From Cordilura impudica (Eukaryota; Arthropoda; Insecta; Diptera; Scathophagidae): a stretch of DNA of 64,000 bases. Positions 46,441 through 58,750 of the stretch are shown piece by piece. Where the stretch lies: the NCBI GenBank assembly GCA_963682025.1, contig OY821517.1:340005644-340069643 (forward strand). The letters are read 5' to 3'. The position numbers were made by a program, and so were the translations under genes. Numbering within the stretch: the stretch's first letter is position 1; each line of letters begins with the position of its first letter. Below the pieces are notes generated by a model. The model did not search any database. It saw only the letters and a list, made by a program, of their open reading frames with translations, and was not told where the DNA came from.

Positions 46441-46919
46441 TTGCAGCCAAAAAAAATTAATAACAGTGCCACTCAAATTTGGTTTATGCTTATTTTCTAT
46501 ATCACGTTAGTTGGAGCGAATAGAAAGGGTCTCTCAACCATGGTATAGGGTATCGTATAGTCGGTGTAGACCATCAATAATTTTCTTGTTATTGTTTTCA
46601 TTATATTGTGATAACGATAAAAAAATATGTAGCAATACTACTACCAAAGCTCATGGTAGTTGGGTTTCTTGTCATGATTGTATCATTTTTTGTGACTTTT
46701 TTTGAACTATGAATATTGCTGTACAACTGCTAGGTTCAACCACTAAAATATAACAACAAACACACTGACTGGGCTTTATGTTTTTTTTTAGAGGTACCTA
46801 CATATTTTTGCTCGTATCTAAGCACAATGATGTCCGATTTACCCTATTGTAAATACCAATCTGGTGGGAATAATGGCAAAAGACATTATAGAAACTTAAC
46901 CCAGTTAAATTTCTGTTTT

Positions 46920-47060
46920 TTTGAATGAGCGTGATTTCAACAGACAGACGGACAGACGGACATCGCTATATCGACTCGAGCTGTGACAAGGATCAAGAAT
47001 ATATATACTTTATGGGGTCGGAAATTAGTTTTCAAGCAAATAGTTATACTATGTAAGCCT
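46920..47060. mobile_element. INE-1-like core fragment
   Basis: Shows the clearest version of the motif train: 'cagacagacggacagacgg', 'acatcgctatatcgactcg', 'aaggatcaagaatatatat', then 'actttatggggtcggaaa'. From family knowledge this is the complement of the INE-1 series TTTCCGACCC(C)ATAAAGTATATATATTCTTGATC (here not typed in full beyond this motif order). No hairpin end is seen in this fragment. Confidence 0.6.
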
Positions 47061-48479
47061 CCTCCAATATAACAAACTAAAATATAAAATAACTTTGAAA
47101 CAAATATGTTTGTATATGAGTACACATTGCATACTACTATATACATGTTTGTTTTTGTCTTGAAAAAACAAGAAAAACAATTTGTTTTTGCTAAACTTAC
47201 ATTTAGCTTCCGTATTTTTAATTTTTTATTTTCTATAAAAACAAAAAATATTGTTTTCGATCTTTATCCATATAATGATTGAGTTTGAATTCTCATTTAG
47301 TTGTTTTCAGCAAATGTATATGAATTTAACTTTTTATCAAACAAAGTATCTACTGCTTTTGGCTACTGATGAGGGTTGGTGACTCTTCCCGAAACAGCTG
47401 TATAACCTGTCATACTTAAAAAAGTTAAAATATGTAAACTTCTATCAAAATGTAAGGAGATGGTTGAGGGGGCGTACTATAAAAAATGTTCTAATGGCAT
47501 TTGGAATAACTAATTTTAAAATTAAATTTTATCAACTGCATATTATAGGAAAATTCTGATAAAATAAATTTCCAAAAGTAAATAAAATAATTCTACTGCA
47601 AAATCAAGGGGATGGTGTGATCACAACCCACCGAAATTGCGCCACAGACTACTTCTAATAATAGCAAACATTAAAAATCATAAACTGCGGGCTAATTTTT
47701 AATAAAAAAAAAACGTTAAATAATTTCTAAATACCTTTTAGGATCAATGTCTTAAAGACATTGGAGCAAAAATTAAAATTTTGGCTATAAAAATCTCGTA
47801 AAAACAAAATATTGAATGGCCTTTTTGAAATTTGCTACATTACAAAACACTGTAATATTCTGAATTAATCAGTTAATAAAAAGGAGCTTTAATTTTATTC
47901 TTTGCGTTTCTCATATTGGCTGGAATAATTCTGAATGTTAGAAATTTTATTTTGTTTGCTTAAGAAAAAGGAAAACTCAACGACGGGTGAAAAATTTTAA
48001 CGTATTTAGATAAAAAATATGCCTTGACGAAAAGAAAAATGAGTTAACTAAATAATAAAAAATAAACTTACTAAGAAAAAAAATAATAAAAACAAACAAG
48101 AAAATAAATCTTATAAATATTTAATTTAATGAATGAGCTACAATCGTTCTTTTTTTTTTTTTGTATTAACAAATAACTTTCAAAAGTTTTTTTTTCAGCG
48201 TTCATGCCTTCGCTTGATTATAAGGCAAACAATTTCTGGACTTTTTTTTTTGGCATTATTATGAATGATAGAAACACAATTTTAAAATGAAATATAAAAA
48301 ATTAAATATTATGATAAAAGAAAAACTATGTTTTTAATATTATATTAAAAATTCAACAAAAAAGAAAAAACAAACAAATTTTTATATAAAATAAAAGTTT
48401 TTTGTTTTGGATTTTAATTTTTAATACCTCCACAGAGTTTATAAACATCATACAAATATTTGTTGAAATATCTATGTAG
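47061..48479. other. Non-coding region
   Basis: No coding recognised. A ~60-bp stretch at about 47,228-47,290 ('tttcgatctttatccatata', 'aatgattgagtttgaa') recurs with changes at 55,560-55,621. Confidence 0.5.
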
Positions 48480-49680
48480 AAGGGAAATATGTGGCAGAGA
48501 AGTAAAAGAATTTTAAAATGAAAATAAACAGAAAATTCTTTTTAAGTTCTAAACATTTTCGAGTTGCTAAAAAAATGTTTTTCAAAAATTATAAAACAAA
48601 TAAAAAGAAGCCCAAATTAAAAAATATATTTTAAAAAAATTTTAAAACAAATAAAAAAAAACCCAATACAAAATAACAGAAAATTTTTTTTTCAAAGGTA
48701 TATACCTAAACAAAATAGTTTCAAGTGCTAAAAGAAAAACTTTATCAAAAATTATGAGAAAATAAAAAGAAACCCAAATTAGAATGAAAATTTTTTTTCT
48801 AAAATTTTGAAACATTTAGAAAGAAACCCAAATTCGAAAAAAAAAGAAATTGCCAACAATTTTTAAACAAATAGAAAAGAATTAATTTGAGAGATGTTAA
48901 AACGAATAGAAAAACCCCTAATTTTTCTTTAAAAAAATTAGTTTTCTTTTATTTAAAAACAAATAGAAAAAAACTTTAATTGTATTAAAAAAAACTATTT
49001 AAAAAAATTATAAAGCAAACAGAAAGAAACCCCTTTAATTTTGCTAAAAGTCAGATTTTTTAATAAAATTTAATATTTGGTTTAAAAGAACTTGTTTCAT
49101 ACAAAACCCAAAATTTTAAAATAAAATTTTTATTTAAAAAAAAAAAAAAAAAAAATAGACGAATTCCTAACTTCTGTTAAAAAGAATTATGTTAAAAATT
49201 TTAAAACAAGTAGAAAGAAACCCCTAATTGGTGGTAAAAATTCTTTTTTAATTTTCAATAAATTGTTTTTTTTTTTTTTTTAATTTCAAAACGAATAGAA
49301 ATAAAAGGCTAATTTTTGCAGAACAAAATTTTTTTTTTTTTAAATTAAAAAACAACTAGAAGGAAACCCCTAATTTAAAAATTTTAATATTGTAATATAT
49401 ACAAAGAAAACTAATAGATAGAAAACAATAGTTAAATAAAAAACGTTTTTTTTTTTCATTTTAAAACATATATAATATATAGTAAAAAATATTTATTTTA
49501 TTTTAATAGAAATAAAACGAAATTCTTGTTAAAAAACATGTTTTTAATTTTTAAATTTTTAAAATTATTATTTCAAAACAAATATATTTTATTTAAACAA
49601 AAATATTTTTCATAAAAATAAAAAAAAGGAAAGAAACCCAAATTTTTATAAAAAAAATCATGTGAGTCCGATCACAAGGG
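48480..49680. repeat. Satellite B, block 1
   Basis: Degenerate tandem array with a ~55-65 bp unit made of 'aaacaaatagaaagaaaccc', 'taatttttg' and A/T runs. Homopolymer length variation is heavy, so unit borders are approximate. It is interrupted on the right by the 21-bp array and its flanks. Confidence 0.7.
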
Positions 49681-49753
49681 AGATGTGTAAACATCTAATA
49701 ATTAAGGAAAGCATGAACATCATATTTTCCAGTGCATAACAAATAAGTCGATT

Positions 49754-52700
49754 ATGCTGTTTTATGAAATTCAATTGATGTTTTCTGAAATGCAATCGAT
49801 GTTTTCTGAAATTCAATTGATGTTTTCTGAAATACAATTAATGTTTTCAGCAATTCAAATGATGCTTTTTGAAATTCTATTGATGCTTTTTGAAATTCTA
49901 TTGATGTTTTCTGAAATACAATTGATGTTTTCTGAAATTCTATTGATGTTTTCTGAAATACAATTGATGTTTTCTGAAATTCAATTGATGTTTTCTGAAA
50001 TTCTATTTATGTTTTCTGAAATTCAATTGATGTTTTCTGAAATTATATTGATGGTTTCTGAAATTCAATTGATGTTTTTTGAAATTCGAATGATGTTTTC
50101 TGAAATTATATTGATGTTTTCTGAAATTCTATTTATGTTTTCTGAAATTCAAATGATGTTTTCTGAAACTCGAATGATGTTTTCTGAAATTATATTGATG
50201 TTTTCTGAAATCCTATTGATGTTTTCTGAAATTCTATTGATGTTTTCTGAAACTCGAATGATGTTTTCTGAAATTATATTGATGTTTTCTGAAATTCTAT
50301 TGATGTTTTCTGAAATTCAAATGATGTTTTCTGAAACTCGAAAGATGTTTTCTGAAATTATATTGATGTTTTCTGAAATTCTATTGATGTTTCCTGAAAT
50401 TCTATTGATGTTTTCTGAAACTCGAATGATGTTTTCTGAAATTATATTGATGTTTTCTGAAATTCTATTGATGTTTTCTGAAATTCAAATGATGTTTTCT
50501 GAAACTCGAATGATGTTTTCTGAAATTATATTGATGTTTTCTGAAATTCTATTTATGTTTTCTGAAATTCAAATGATGTTTTCTGAAATACAATTGATGT
50601 TTTCTGAAATACAATTGATGTTTTCTGAAATTATATTTATGTTTTCTGAAATTCTATTTATGTTTTCTGAAATTCAAATGATGTTTTCTGAAATACAATT
50701 GATGTTTTCTGAAATACAATTGATGTTTTCTGAAATTATATTGATGGTTTCTGAAATTCTATTTATGTTTTCTGAAATTCAAATGATGTTTTCTGAAATA
50801 CAATTGATGTTTTCTGAAATACAATTGATGTTTTCTAAAATTTTATTGATGTTTTCTGAAATTCTATTGATGTTTTCTGGAATTATATTGATGTTTTCGG
50901 AAATTCTATTGATGTTTTCTGAAATTCAATTCATGTTTTCTGAAACTCGAATGATGTTTTCTGAAATTATATTGATGTTTTCTGAAATTCAAATGATGTT
51001 TTCTGAAATACAATTGATGTTTTCTGAAATTATATTTATGTTTTCTGAAATTCTATTTATGTTTTCTGAAATTCAAATGATGTTTTCTGAAATACAATTG
51101 ATGTTTTCTGAAATACAATTGATGTTTTCTAAAATTTTATTGATGTTTTCTGAAATTATATTGATGTTTTCTGAAATTCAATTGACGTTTTCTGAAACTC
51201 GAATGATGTTTTCTGAAATTATATTGATGTTTTCTGAAATACAATTATGTTTTCTGAAATTATATTGATGTTTTCTGAAATTTTATTTATGTTTTCTGAA
51301 ATTCAAATGATGTTTTCTGAAATACAATTGATGTTTTCTGAAATACAATTGATGTTTTCTGAAATTATATTGATGTTTTCTGAAATTCTATTGATGTTTT
51401 CTGAAATTCAATTCATGTTTTCTGAAACTCGAATGATGTTTTCTGAAATTATATTGATGTTTTCTGAAATTCTATTTATGTTTTCTGAAATTCAAATGAT
51501 GTTTTCTGAGACTCGAATGATGTTTTCTGAAATTATATTTATGTTTTCTGAAATTCTATTTATGTTTTCTGAAATTCAAATGATGTTTTCTGAAATACAA
51601 TTGATGTTTTCTGAAATTCTATTGATGTTTTCTGAAATTCAATTCATGTTTTCTGAAACTCGAATGATGTTTTCTGAAATTTTATTGATGTTTTCTGAAA
51701 TTCTATTTATGTTTTCTGAAATTCAAATGATGTGTTCTGAAATACAATCGATGTTTTCTGAAATACAATTGATGTTTTCTGAAATTCTATTGATGTTTTC
51801 TGAAATTCAATTCATGATTTCTGAAACCCGAATGATGTTTTCTGAAATTATATTGATGTTTTCTGAAATTCTATTGATGTTTTCTGAAATTCTATTGATG
51901 TTTTCTGAAACTCGAATGATGTTTTATGAAATTATATTGATGTTTTCTGAAATTCTATTGATGTTTTCTGAAATTCAAATGATGTTTTCTGAAACTCGAA
52001 TGATGTTTTCTGGAATTATATTGATGTTTTCGGAAATTCTATTGATGTTTTCTGAAATTCAATTCATGTTTTCTGAAATACAATTGATGTTTTCTGAAAT
52101 TATATTGATGTTTTCTGAAATTCTATTGATGTTTTCTGAAATTCAATTCATGTTTTCTGAAACTCGAATGATGTTTTCTGAAATTATATTGATGTTTTCT
52201 GAAATTCTATTTATGTTTTCTGAAATTCAAATGATGTTTTCTGAGACTCGAATGATGTTTTCTGAAATTATATTTATGTTTTCTGAAATTCTATTTATGT
52301 TTTCTGAAATTCAAATGATGTTTTCTGAAATACAATTGATGTTTTCTGAAATACAATTGATGTTTTCTGAAATTATATTTATGTTTTCTGAAATTCAAAT
52401 GATGTTTTCTGAAATACAATTGATGTTTTCTGAAATACAATTGATGTTTTCTGAAATTATATTTATGTTTTCTGAAATTCTATTTATGTTTTCTGAAATT
52501 CAAATGATGTTTTCTGAAATACAATTGATGTTTTCTGAAATACAATTGATGTTTTCTGAAATTATATTGATGGTTTCTGAAATTCTATTTATGTTTTCTG
52601 AAATTCAAATGATGTTTTCTGAAATACAATTGATGTTTTCTGAAATACAATTGATGTTTTCTAAAATTTTATTGATGTTTTCTGAAATTCTATTGATGTT

Positions 52701-53379
52701 TTCTGGAATTATATTGATGTTTTCGGAAATTCTATTGATGTTTTCTGAAATTCAATTCATGTTTTCTGAAACTCGAATGATGTTTTCTGAAATTATATTG
52801 ATGTTTTCTGAAATTCTATTTATGTTTTCTGAAATTCAAATGATGTTTTCTGAAATACAATTGATGTTTTCTGAAATACAATTGATGTTTTCTGAAATTA
52901 TATTGATGTTTTCTGAAATTCTATTGATGTTTTCTGAAATTCAATTCATGTTTTCTGAAACTCGAATGATGTTTTCTGAAATTATATTGATGTTTTCTGA
53001 AATTCTATTTATGTTTTCTGAAATTCAAATGATGTTTTCTGAGACTCGAATGATGTTTTCTGAAATTATATTTATGTTTTCTGAAATTCTATTTATGTTT
53101 TCTGAAATTCAAATGATGTTTTCTGAAATACAATTGATGTTTTCTGAAATTATATTGATGGTTTCTGAAATTCAATTGATGTTTTCTAAAATTTTATTGA
53201 TGTTTTCTGAAATTCTATTGATGTTTTCTGAAATTCAATTGACGTTTTCTGAAACTCGAATGATGTTTTCTGAAATTATATTGACGTTTTCTGAAATTCA
53301 AATGATGTTTTCTGAAATTATATTAATGGTTTCTGAAATACAATTGATGTTTTCTGAAATACAATTGATTTTTTTTTGA
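49754..53379 (+). repeat. 21-bp tandem array (MFSEIQL-type), ~172 units
   Basis: About 3.63 kb of 21-bp units whose plus-strand translation is the heptad MFSE followed by I/T, Q/L/I/R and L/M/F. The units form a higher-order cycle of four (II., IL., IQ., then TRM or IQL), about 84 bp, with larger duplicated blocks (for example about 50,741-50,940 repeated at about 52,560-52,760). The plus-strand frame is open from 49,754 to 51,268 and from 51,247 to 53,379; only a 1-bp deletion near 51,248 separates them. Other plus frames hit TGA in every consensus unit. I see no promoter, splice or start context, so it is annotated as a repeat. Flanks 49,662-49,753 and 53,380-53,560 are non-satellite B. Confidence 0.95.
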
Positions 53380-53559
53380 AAGACAATTGGAAAATGTTTA
53401 GAAATGAACATATGATAATTTTTTCACAAATACAATCAGATAAAGTCACACCGACTTACACTTCAGCTCACACCGATGTGTTACGCTGTTTTTGCGATTG
53501 TATTGTGAAATAGAAATTTACCCCCCTGCGCGTGTAGATGTACAAAAAAATATATTATT

Positions 53560-56050
53560 TTTTACAATTTTAAAGAATGCACATTTTTCGTAAAAAAGAT
53601 ATATTTTTTTTAATAAAAAACCCAAATTTTTGCTTAAAAGTTATTTTAATATTTAAAAAAAAAGAAAGTAAATATTTGCTAAACAAAAATATTTTTCAAA
53701 AATTTAAAAACAAAAATATAAATATACCAAAATTTGTAGAAAAAAAAAACTTTTTTTCTGAATTTTAAAGCAATTAAAAAACACAGAATCTCGTAATTTT
53801 TAGAAAAAAATCTTTTTTTAATTCTAAAACATAAAAGGAAAATTTGTATTTTTGCTAAAAAAAAAAATTATTTATCAAAAATTAAAAAACAAATAGATAG
53901 AAAACAAATTTTTAGTAAAAAAAAAATATATTTTCTGTAAACTATGAAACGAATAGAAATAAAACCCCATTTTTTGCTTAAAAAAATTTGATTTTTTTTT
54001 TATTTTAAACTATTTGCCTAAAACTTTTTTTTTTCAAAAAATTTAAAAAAAAAAATAGAGAGGAACCCAAATTTTAAGAAAAAAGTGTATAGGTTTTTTT
54101 ATTTTAAAACAAAATAATATATAATTTTTAAAATAAAAAAAAAAATTAAGAAATAAACACAAATAAATGCTAATTCCTAGCAAAAGGCAGGAAGAAAATT
54201 TTCATTTTTGCTAAAAAAAATTAGTTTTTTTTTAATTTTAAAAAAAGTAGAAAATAAATCCTAATTTTTAGTACAAAAATATGTTTTTTTTTAATTTTAA
54301 AACGATAGAAATAAAACCCTAATTTTCGCAAAAAAAAATATTGTTTTATTTTTTTATAGAAAGAAACCTCTAATTCTCTACAAAAAATAATATTTTTCAA
54401 AAATACTAAATTAAATATGAAGAAAGCCCTTTTTTTCCAAAATATAATTTTTCAAATAGAAATAAAACTAATATTTAATTATTATAAATATTTTTTAATA
54501 TTAAAACTGATTAAACACTAAGTTTTGCTAAAAAAAAATATTTTATTGTTAATATTAAAGTAAATGAAAAGAAAACTAATTTTGATAAAAAAAAAAATAC
54601 CTTTCTGAAAATTTTAAAACTAATAGAAGGGTGTTTAGTAAAAAAAAAACATATCTGTGACCTTCTCCGAGAAAAGGACCTAGTGTGTGAAAATTAAATT
54701 TTGAGAAAAAAATGCATTTAAAGTTTCTACACCCTTTTAGGTACCAGAATCCACCGTTTTTGACACAACCCGTTTTTTGACACACTAGGTTCCTTTTTAC
54801 GGAGAAGGTCACATATATCGAATAGCAAAATCTCTAATTTTTGCTAAAAAAAAAAATATTTTTAAAAAATTTAAATTTTCAACAACTATTAAGAAACCCC
54901 AATTTTTTCTTAAAAAAATATTTCTCTAAAATTAAAAAAAAATCAACCGAAATTTAAAAAAAAAATCTTTTTTTTTTTTTAATTTTAAAACAGAAAGAAC
55001 CCCCTCATTTTTAAAAACAAAATATTTTTTTTAATTTTTAAACAGAAAAAAATTCCCATTTTTGCTAAAAAAAAAGATATTTTTCACAAATTTCAAATCG
55101 AATAGATAGAAAACTCTATTTTTTAGTAAATAAAACTATTTTTTTTTGCAATTTTAAAACAAATAGAAAGTAAAAAAATTAGTATTGAAATAAAAATAAA
55201 GAAAAATATAAAACATTTGAAACCGAATAGAAAGAAAATCCAAACGTTTACTAATTTTTTTATTTTCAACATAAAAACCATAATTTTTGCTAAAAATTTT
55301 TTTTTTAATATTATGTTTAAATTTTAAGATAAATACAAAGCAATTCAAATTTCAAACACATAAAAAGAAATCCTTAATTTTTATTTAAAAAAAAAAATAT
55401 TAAAACAAACAGATAAAAAAACCCTCTTTTTTGGTAGAAATTTTTTTTTTTTAAAAACATTTTTTTTTTTAAATTTTAAAATAAATAGAGAAAACTAATT
55501 TTTGCTAAAACATATTCTTTCTTAAAAATTTCAAAAAAAAAAGTAGCAAGATGGCCCTAATTTCTATTAAAAGAAAAAAAATCTTATTTTCGATCTCTAT
55601 CAATTTAATGATTGAGTTTGAAATTGTTCAGGCTCAAGATCAAATGTTTTTACTTTAAATAAAGCAAAAGCATTAGCACTTTTGTTTCAAAAATTGTCTT
55701 TTATTTTTGAACAAATATACAGAAAATTCCAATTGTTGGTTAAAACAAACAATTTCCAAAGATTTAATATGAAATGAAAGAAACCCGAATTTCTATTAAA
55801 AAAATATTTTTAAAAAATTTTAAAACCAATACTTAGCAAACCAAAATTTTTGGTTAAAAAAAAGTATTTTTTTTTAATTTTGAAACAAAAAAATAGAAAA
55901 TCCCGATTTTAGTTAAAAAAAACTTTTTCAAAAAATTTTTGTAAAAAAAATTTTCAAAATTAAAAAAAAAATAGAAATAAACCCACTTTTTTAGAAAAAA
56001 ATCTTTTTTTTTTTTGATATTTTGACTAGTTTGATTTTGGTGATACTTTG
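53560..56050. repeat. Satellite B, block 2
   Basis: Resumes the ~60-bp unit with 'caaatagaaagaaaccc', 'aatttttgctaaaaaa' and long A/T runs. It contains the inverted-repeat element at 54,651-54,817 and an unrelated ~100-bp patch at about 55,624-55,720 starting TTGTTCAGGCTC. It ends at the piggyBac target site. Confidence 0.7.
54651..54817. mobile_element. Small inverted-repeat (MITE-like) element
   Basis: About 167 bp with ~37-bp imperfect terminal inverted repeats: the left end contains 'tgtgaccttctccga' and 'cctagtgtgt', the right end 'acacactaggtt' and 'cggagaaggtcaca'. The middle is ~90 bp and non-coding. It sits inside satellite B and is absent from the neighbouring units. Target duplication could not be fixed because of the A/T context. 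Confidence 0.7.
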
Positions 56051-56082
56051 TGAATTATTTTGAGCTTCCTAGTCGTTAACCC

Positions 56083-56105
56083 GAGCGTTGCGAAAACGCA
56101 ACGTT
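56083..56105. promoter_or_regulatory. Left subterminal hairpin motif of piggyBac element
   Basis: Contains GCGTTGCGAAAACGCAACG: a 7-8 bp stem CGTTGCG/CGCAACG around an AAAA loop. The same motif stands near the right end (58,729-58,750) and, inverted and with one change, at 56,421-56,444. Position and repetition suggest a transposase-binding site; that role is inferred. Confidence 0.6.
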
Positions 56106-56420
56106 GAACCATTTGACTTCTGAAGCGTGCCTGACGAAAAATTGTAATGATCTAAACATTGATTGTGAAAGGCAATGACTGTATCTAATCGACCTGTTTT
56201 TGGATTTCGACCAAAAAAATATATTTTTTTTTGGGTCAGAAATACCTGCAATTTTTGAAATTTTGAGGAAGAATTTTCAGTGTTCTAGCAAAAAACGCAA
56301 AAATAATAATATTCGGAAATATTTTTTTTCCTAATCAGAAAGGCTTCAAATTTGATAAAAACAGAAGATTTCACGCCATTTGCGCCATTTAATTGCACGG
56401 CAGGTGTAGTGCAAGTCGCA

Positions 56421-56444
56421 TGTTGCATTTTCGCAACGCTCGCG
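56421..56444. promoter_or_regulatory. Internal inverted copy of the piggyBac hairpin motif
   Basis: 'tgcattttcgcaacgctcgc' is the reverse complement of the left subterminal motif with one base changed, which breaks the stem by one pair. It lies ~110 bp before the transposase ATG, so it could also overlap the promoter region. Confidence 0.5.
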
Positions 56445-56557
56445 TAATGCGGTAGCACTTTTAGCTGCGCGTTACGTTACGTTCCGTTCCGTCTCGACCA
56501 AAGCGTCAATTTTTATCATCTCTAGCACAGCTGATTTTCCCGCCTTTTTAAAATTGA

Positions 56558-58381
56558 ATGGTCTTGAAGAAAGAAAGCACACATTTCAACGTGAATTCAG
56601 CTGATATTACAAATATTATTGTTTTACCACCTGAAAACGTTGATGCTTTGAGTGATTGTGAAGAACTCGATGATAACGTGCAGGTTTTGCATGACGACAA
56701 CAGAGTTCCAAATGAATTAGCTGGCGAAGTTGAATTAGAATGTACATTTGATGACCTAAATTCAAATATACTATGTGAAAAAAATGGAGAGTTTGAAATT
56801 GATGTAGCGCAGCCGCAAAAAGTGTCTTTTCTTATCAGCCACCAAAATGGTCTAAAAGCCATCGCAATCAATTTTCAAAGGCTCCAGTGGATGTGTCGAA
56901 TGAAAAGATAAGAGAAATTTATGGAGAAATTGGTACCTGTTTTTTGATTTGACGGATTAGTTCAATAAAACCATTTTGTTACAGCCCATCTAAACCCAAT
57001 GCAAATGTTGGAGTTGTTTCTAGATGAGCAGGTCATGAATTTAATTGTTAACAGTACCAATACGTTTGCAAATGTAGTTAAAAACAATCAATCTTTTAAA
57101 ACTGGTATCAACGAAATTCGTAAGTTTATTGGAATATTATACTTTTCTGGTATACATCAAGTACCACAAACCGACTTATATTGGTTTGAACAGCCAGTAT
57201 TCCGCTGCGATATCATAAAAGCTGATATGAATCGAGACCGTTTTAGGGCCACAAAATCGTATTTCCACGTTTGTAACAACAGCGAAATTAATGCCAGTGA
57301 CAAGTTTGCCAAAGTAGCACCTCTCAACAATATGTTGAATGAAAAATTTATGCAGTTTGGAATTTTTGCTCATCATCTTTCGATAGATGAGCAAATGATA
57401 CCTTACTATGGGCGTCTTTCTGTCAAACAATTCATAAGAGGAAAACCTATTCGTTTCGGATATAAGTTTTGGAACTTGTGCTCACATGATGGCTACCTAT
57501 TTCAATTCATTCCATATGGTGGCGCATCCAGTGAAAATTCTCCGGAATTTGGTTTAGGAGAAAATGTTGTGCTTAGATTGTTGTCTAATGTTGATGAACC
57601 AAGCCAGCACACAGTAACATTCGACAATTTTTTCACCTCGCACAAACTTATGTGTCGCCTTTCTAGCATGGGTTATTTCGCAACAGGTGCTAAATTTATT
57701 TTTATAAAAGAATGTTTCCAAATAATTTTTTTGTTTGTTTTCCAAGGAACTGTTCGCGATAATAGAATTGCTAAGGCAAATTTGACCGACATGAAATTGA
57801 TGAAAAAAGAAGATCGTGGCAACATAGATTTCTCGTTTGACAAAAATAAACGAAATTACAGCTATACGTTGGAATGACAATGCTATCGTCACCGTAATCA
57901 TTTACTTGATGAACTACTAAACCAAGCAAAGCGGTATGATCGAAAAAAGAAAAAAAATGTAAACATTCCAATGCCAAATGCAATTTTCGAATACAATAAA
58001 ACGATGGGTGGAGTTGATTTGTTTGACAATGCAACAAGCAACTACCGAATTGGAATTCGTGGCAAAAAGTGGTAATGGCCACTTTCAAGTAATGCTCTAG
58101 ATGCGGCATTAGTGAATGCATGGAAGATCTATTGCATTTGCCAAAAATATGCAAAAGAATCACCAATGTCTCAACTTCAGTTCAGAGCTTTTGTTGTAGA
58201 TTGCTTGGTGCACTCTGAAGCAGCACCATCTTCGACATTTGTGCAGCCAAATCAACCGATCCGTTTTGATAAAATCAGTCACACCATCGTCAATACAGTG
58301 TCAAAGCCAAACACTTTTTTCGTGTGAAAAATGTAAAGTATCAGTTCACCGAAAATGCTTTGATGCATACCACACAAAATA
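56558..58381 (+). pseudogene. piggyBac-type transposase, two introns, inactivated
   Basis: DDD transposase that excises and inserts at TTAA. Acidic leader (ITNIIVLPPENVDALSDCEE) from the ATG at 56,558. Intron 1 at 56,933-56,984 (gtacct...ttacag, 52 bp) joins KIREIYGEI to LNPMQMLELFLDEQV. Catalytic Asp codons: SIDEQM at 57,386, TFDNFFTS at 57,623, GGVDLFDN at 58,016. Intron 2 at 57,687-57,746 (gtgcta...ttccaag, 60 bp) restores YFATG-TVRDNR, a family hallmark, when removed. The C-terminus has a CEKCKVSVHRKCFDAYH finger near 58,323-58,375. Lesions: a 1-bp loss near 56,825, paired frame changes at about 57,865-57,905, TAA at about 58,074 in the KKW*WPL block, and a slip in the T-run near 58,315. 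Dead, but recently so: all key residues survive. Confidence 0.85.
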
Positions 58382-58728
58382 AAAAAATTTTAAAATTATT
58401 TTTATTTTCAATAAATTTAAGAATAGTGCTTATATGAGGAAATTATGGGGTTCTGCTTCCAAAATATTATTTTAATAGCTATGGCACATTTTAAAATTTA
58501 CAAATAAAAATATTCGTAGAACATCTTACCAAATACAAATACTTTCAAACTCCCCCACCACCCATCCCACCACCCATCATCCCATCCACCACCATTTTAC
58601 CCTTTAACAAACAATTACATCGTGCTAACGAATAAAATGAATTTTTTGTAGTTTAATCTATATTATCTCCATTCACACCCAAATGAGAAGTTTAATTTTT
58701 TTTTATAATTTTTGCTACCCCTTTTGGC

Positions 58729-58750
58729 GAGCGTTGCGAAAACGCAACGT
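58729..58750. promoter_or_regulatory. Right subterminal hairpin motif of piggyBac element
   Basis: Same GCGTTGCGAAAACGCAACG hairpin as at the left end, in the same orientation, about 80 bp inside the right tip. Putative transposase-binding site by symmetry of position. Confidence 0.6.

Noticed and set aside
49754..53379. CRISPR-like array
   Set aside because: Units are contiguous 21-mers without spacers, in a eukaryotic repeat context.
57554..58166. Minus-strand frames across the piggyBac transposase
   Set aside because: Shadows of the plus-strand transposase, which has the conserved Asp blocks and splice sites.
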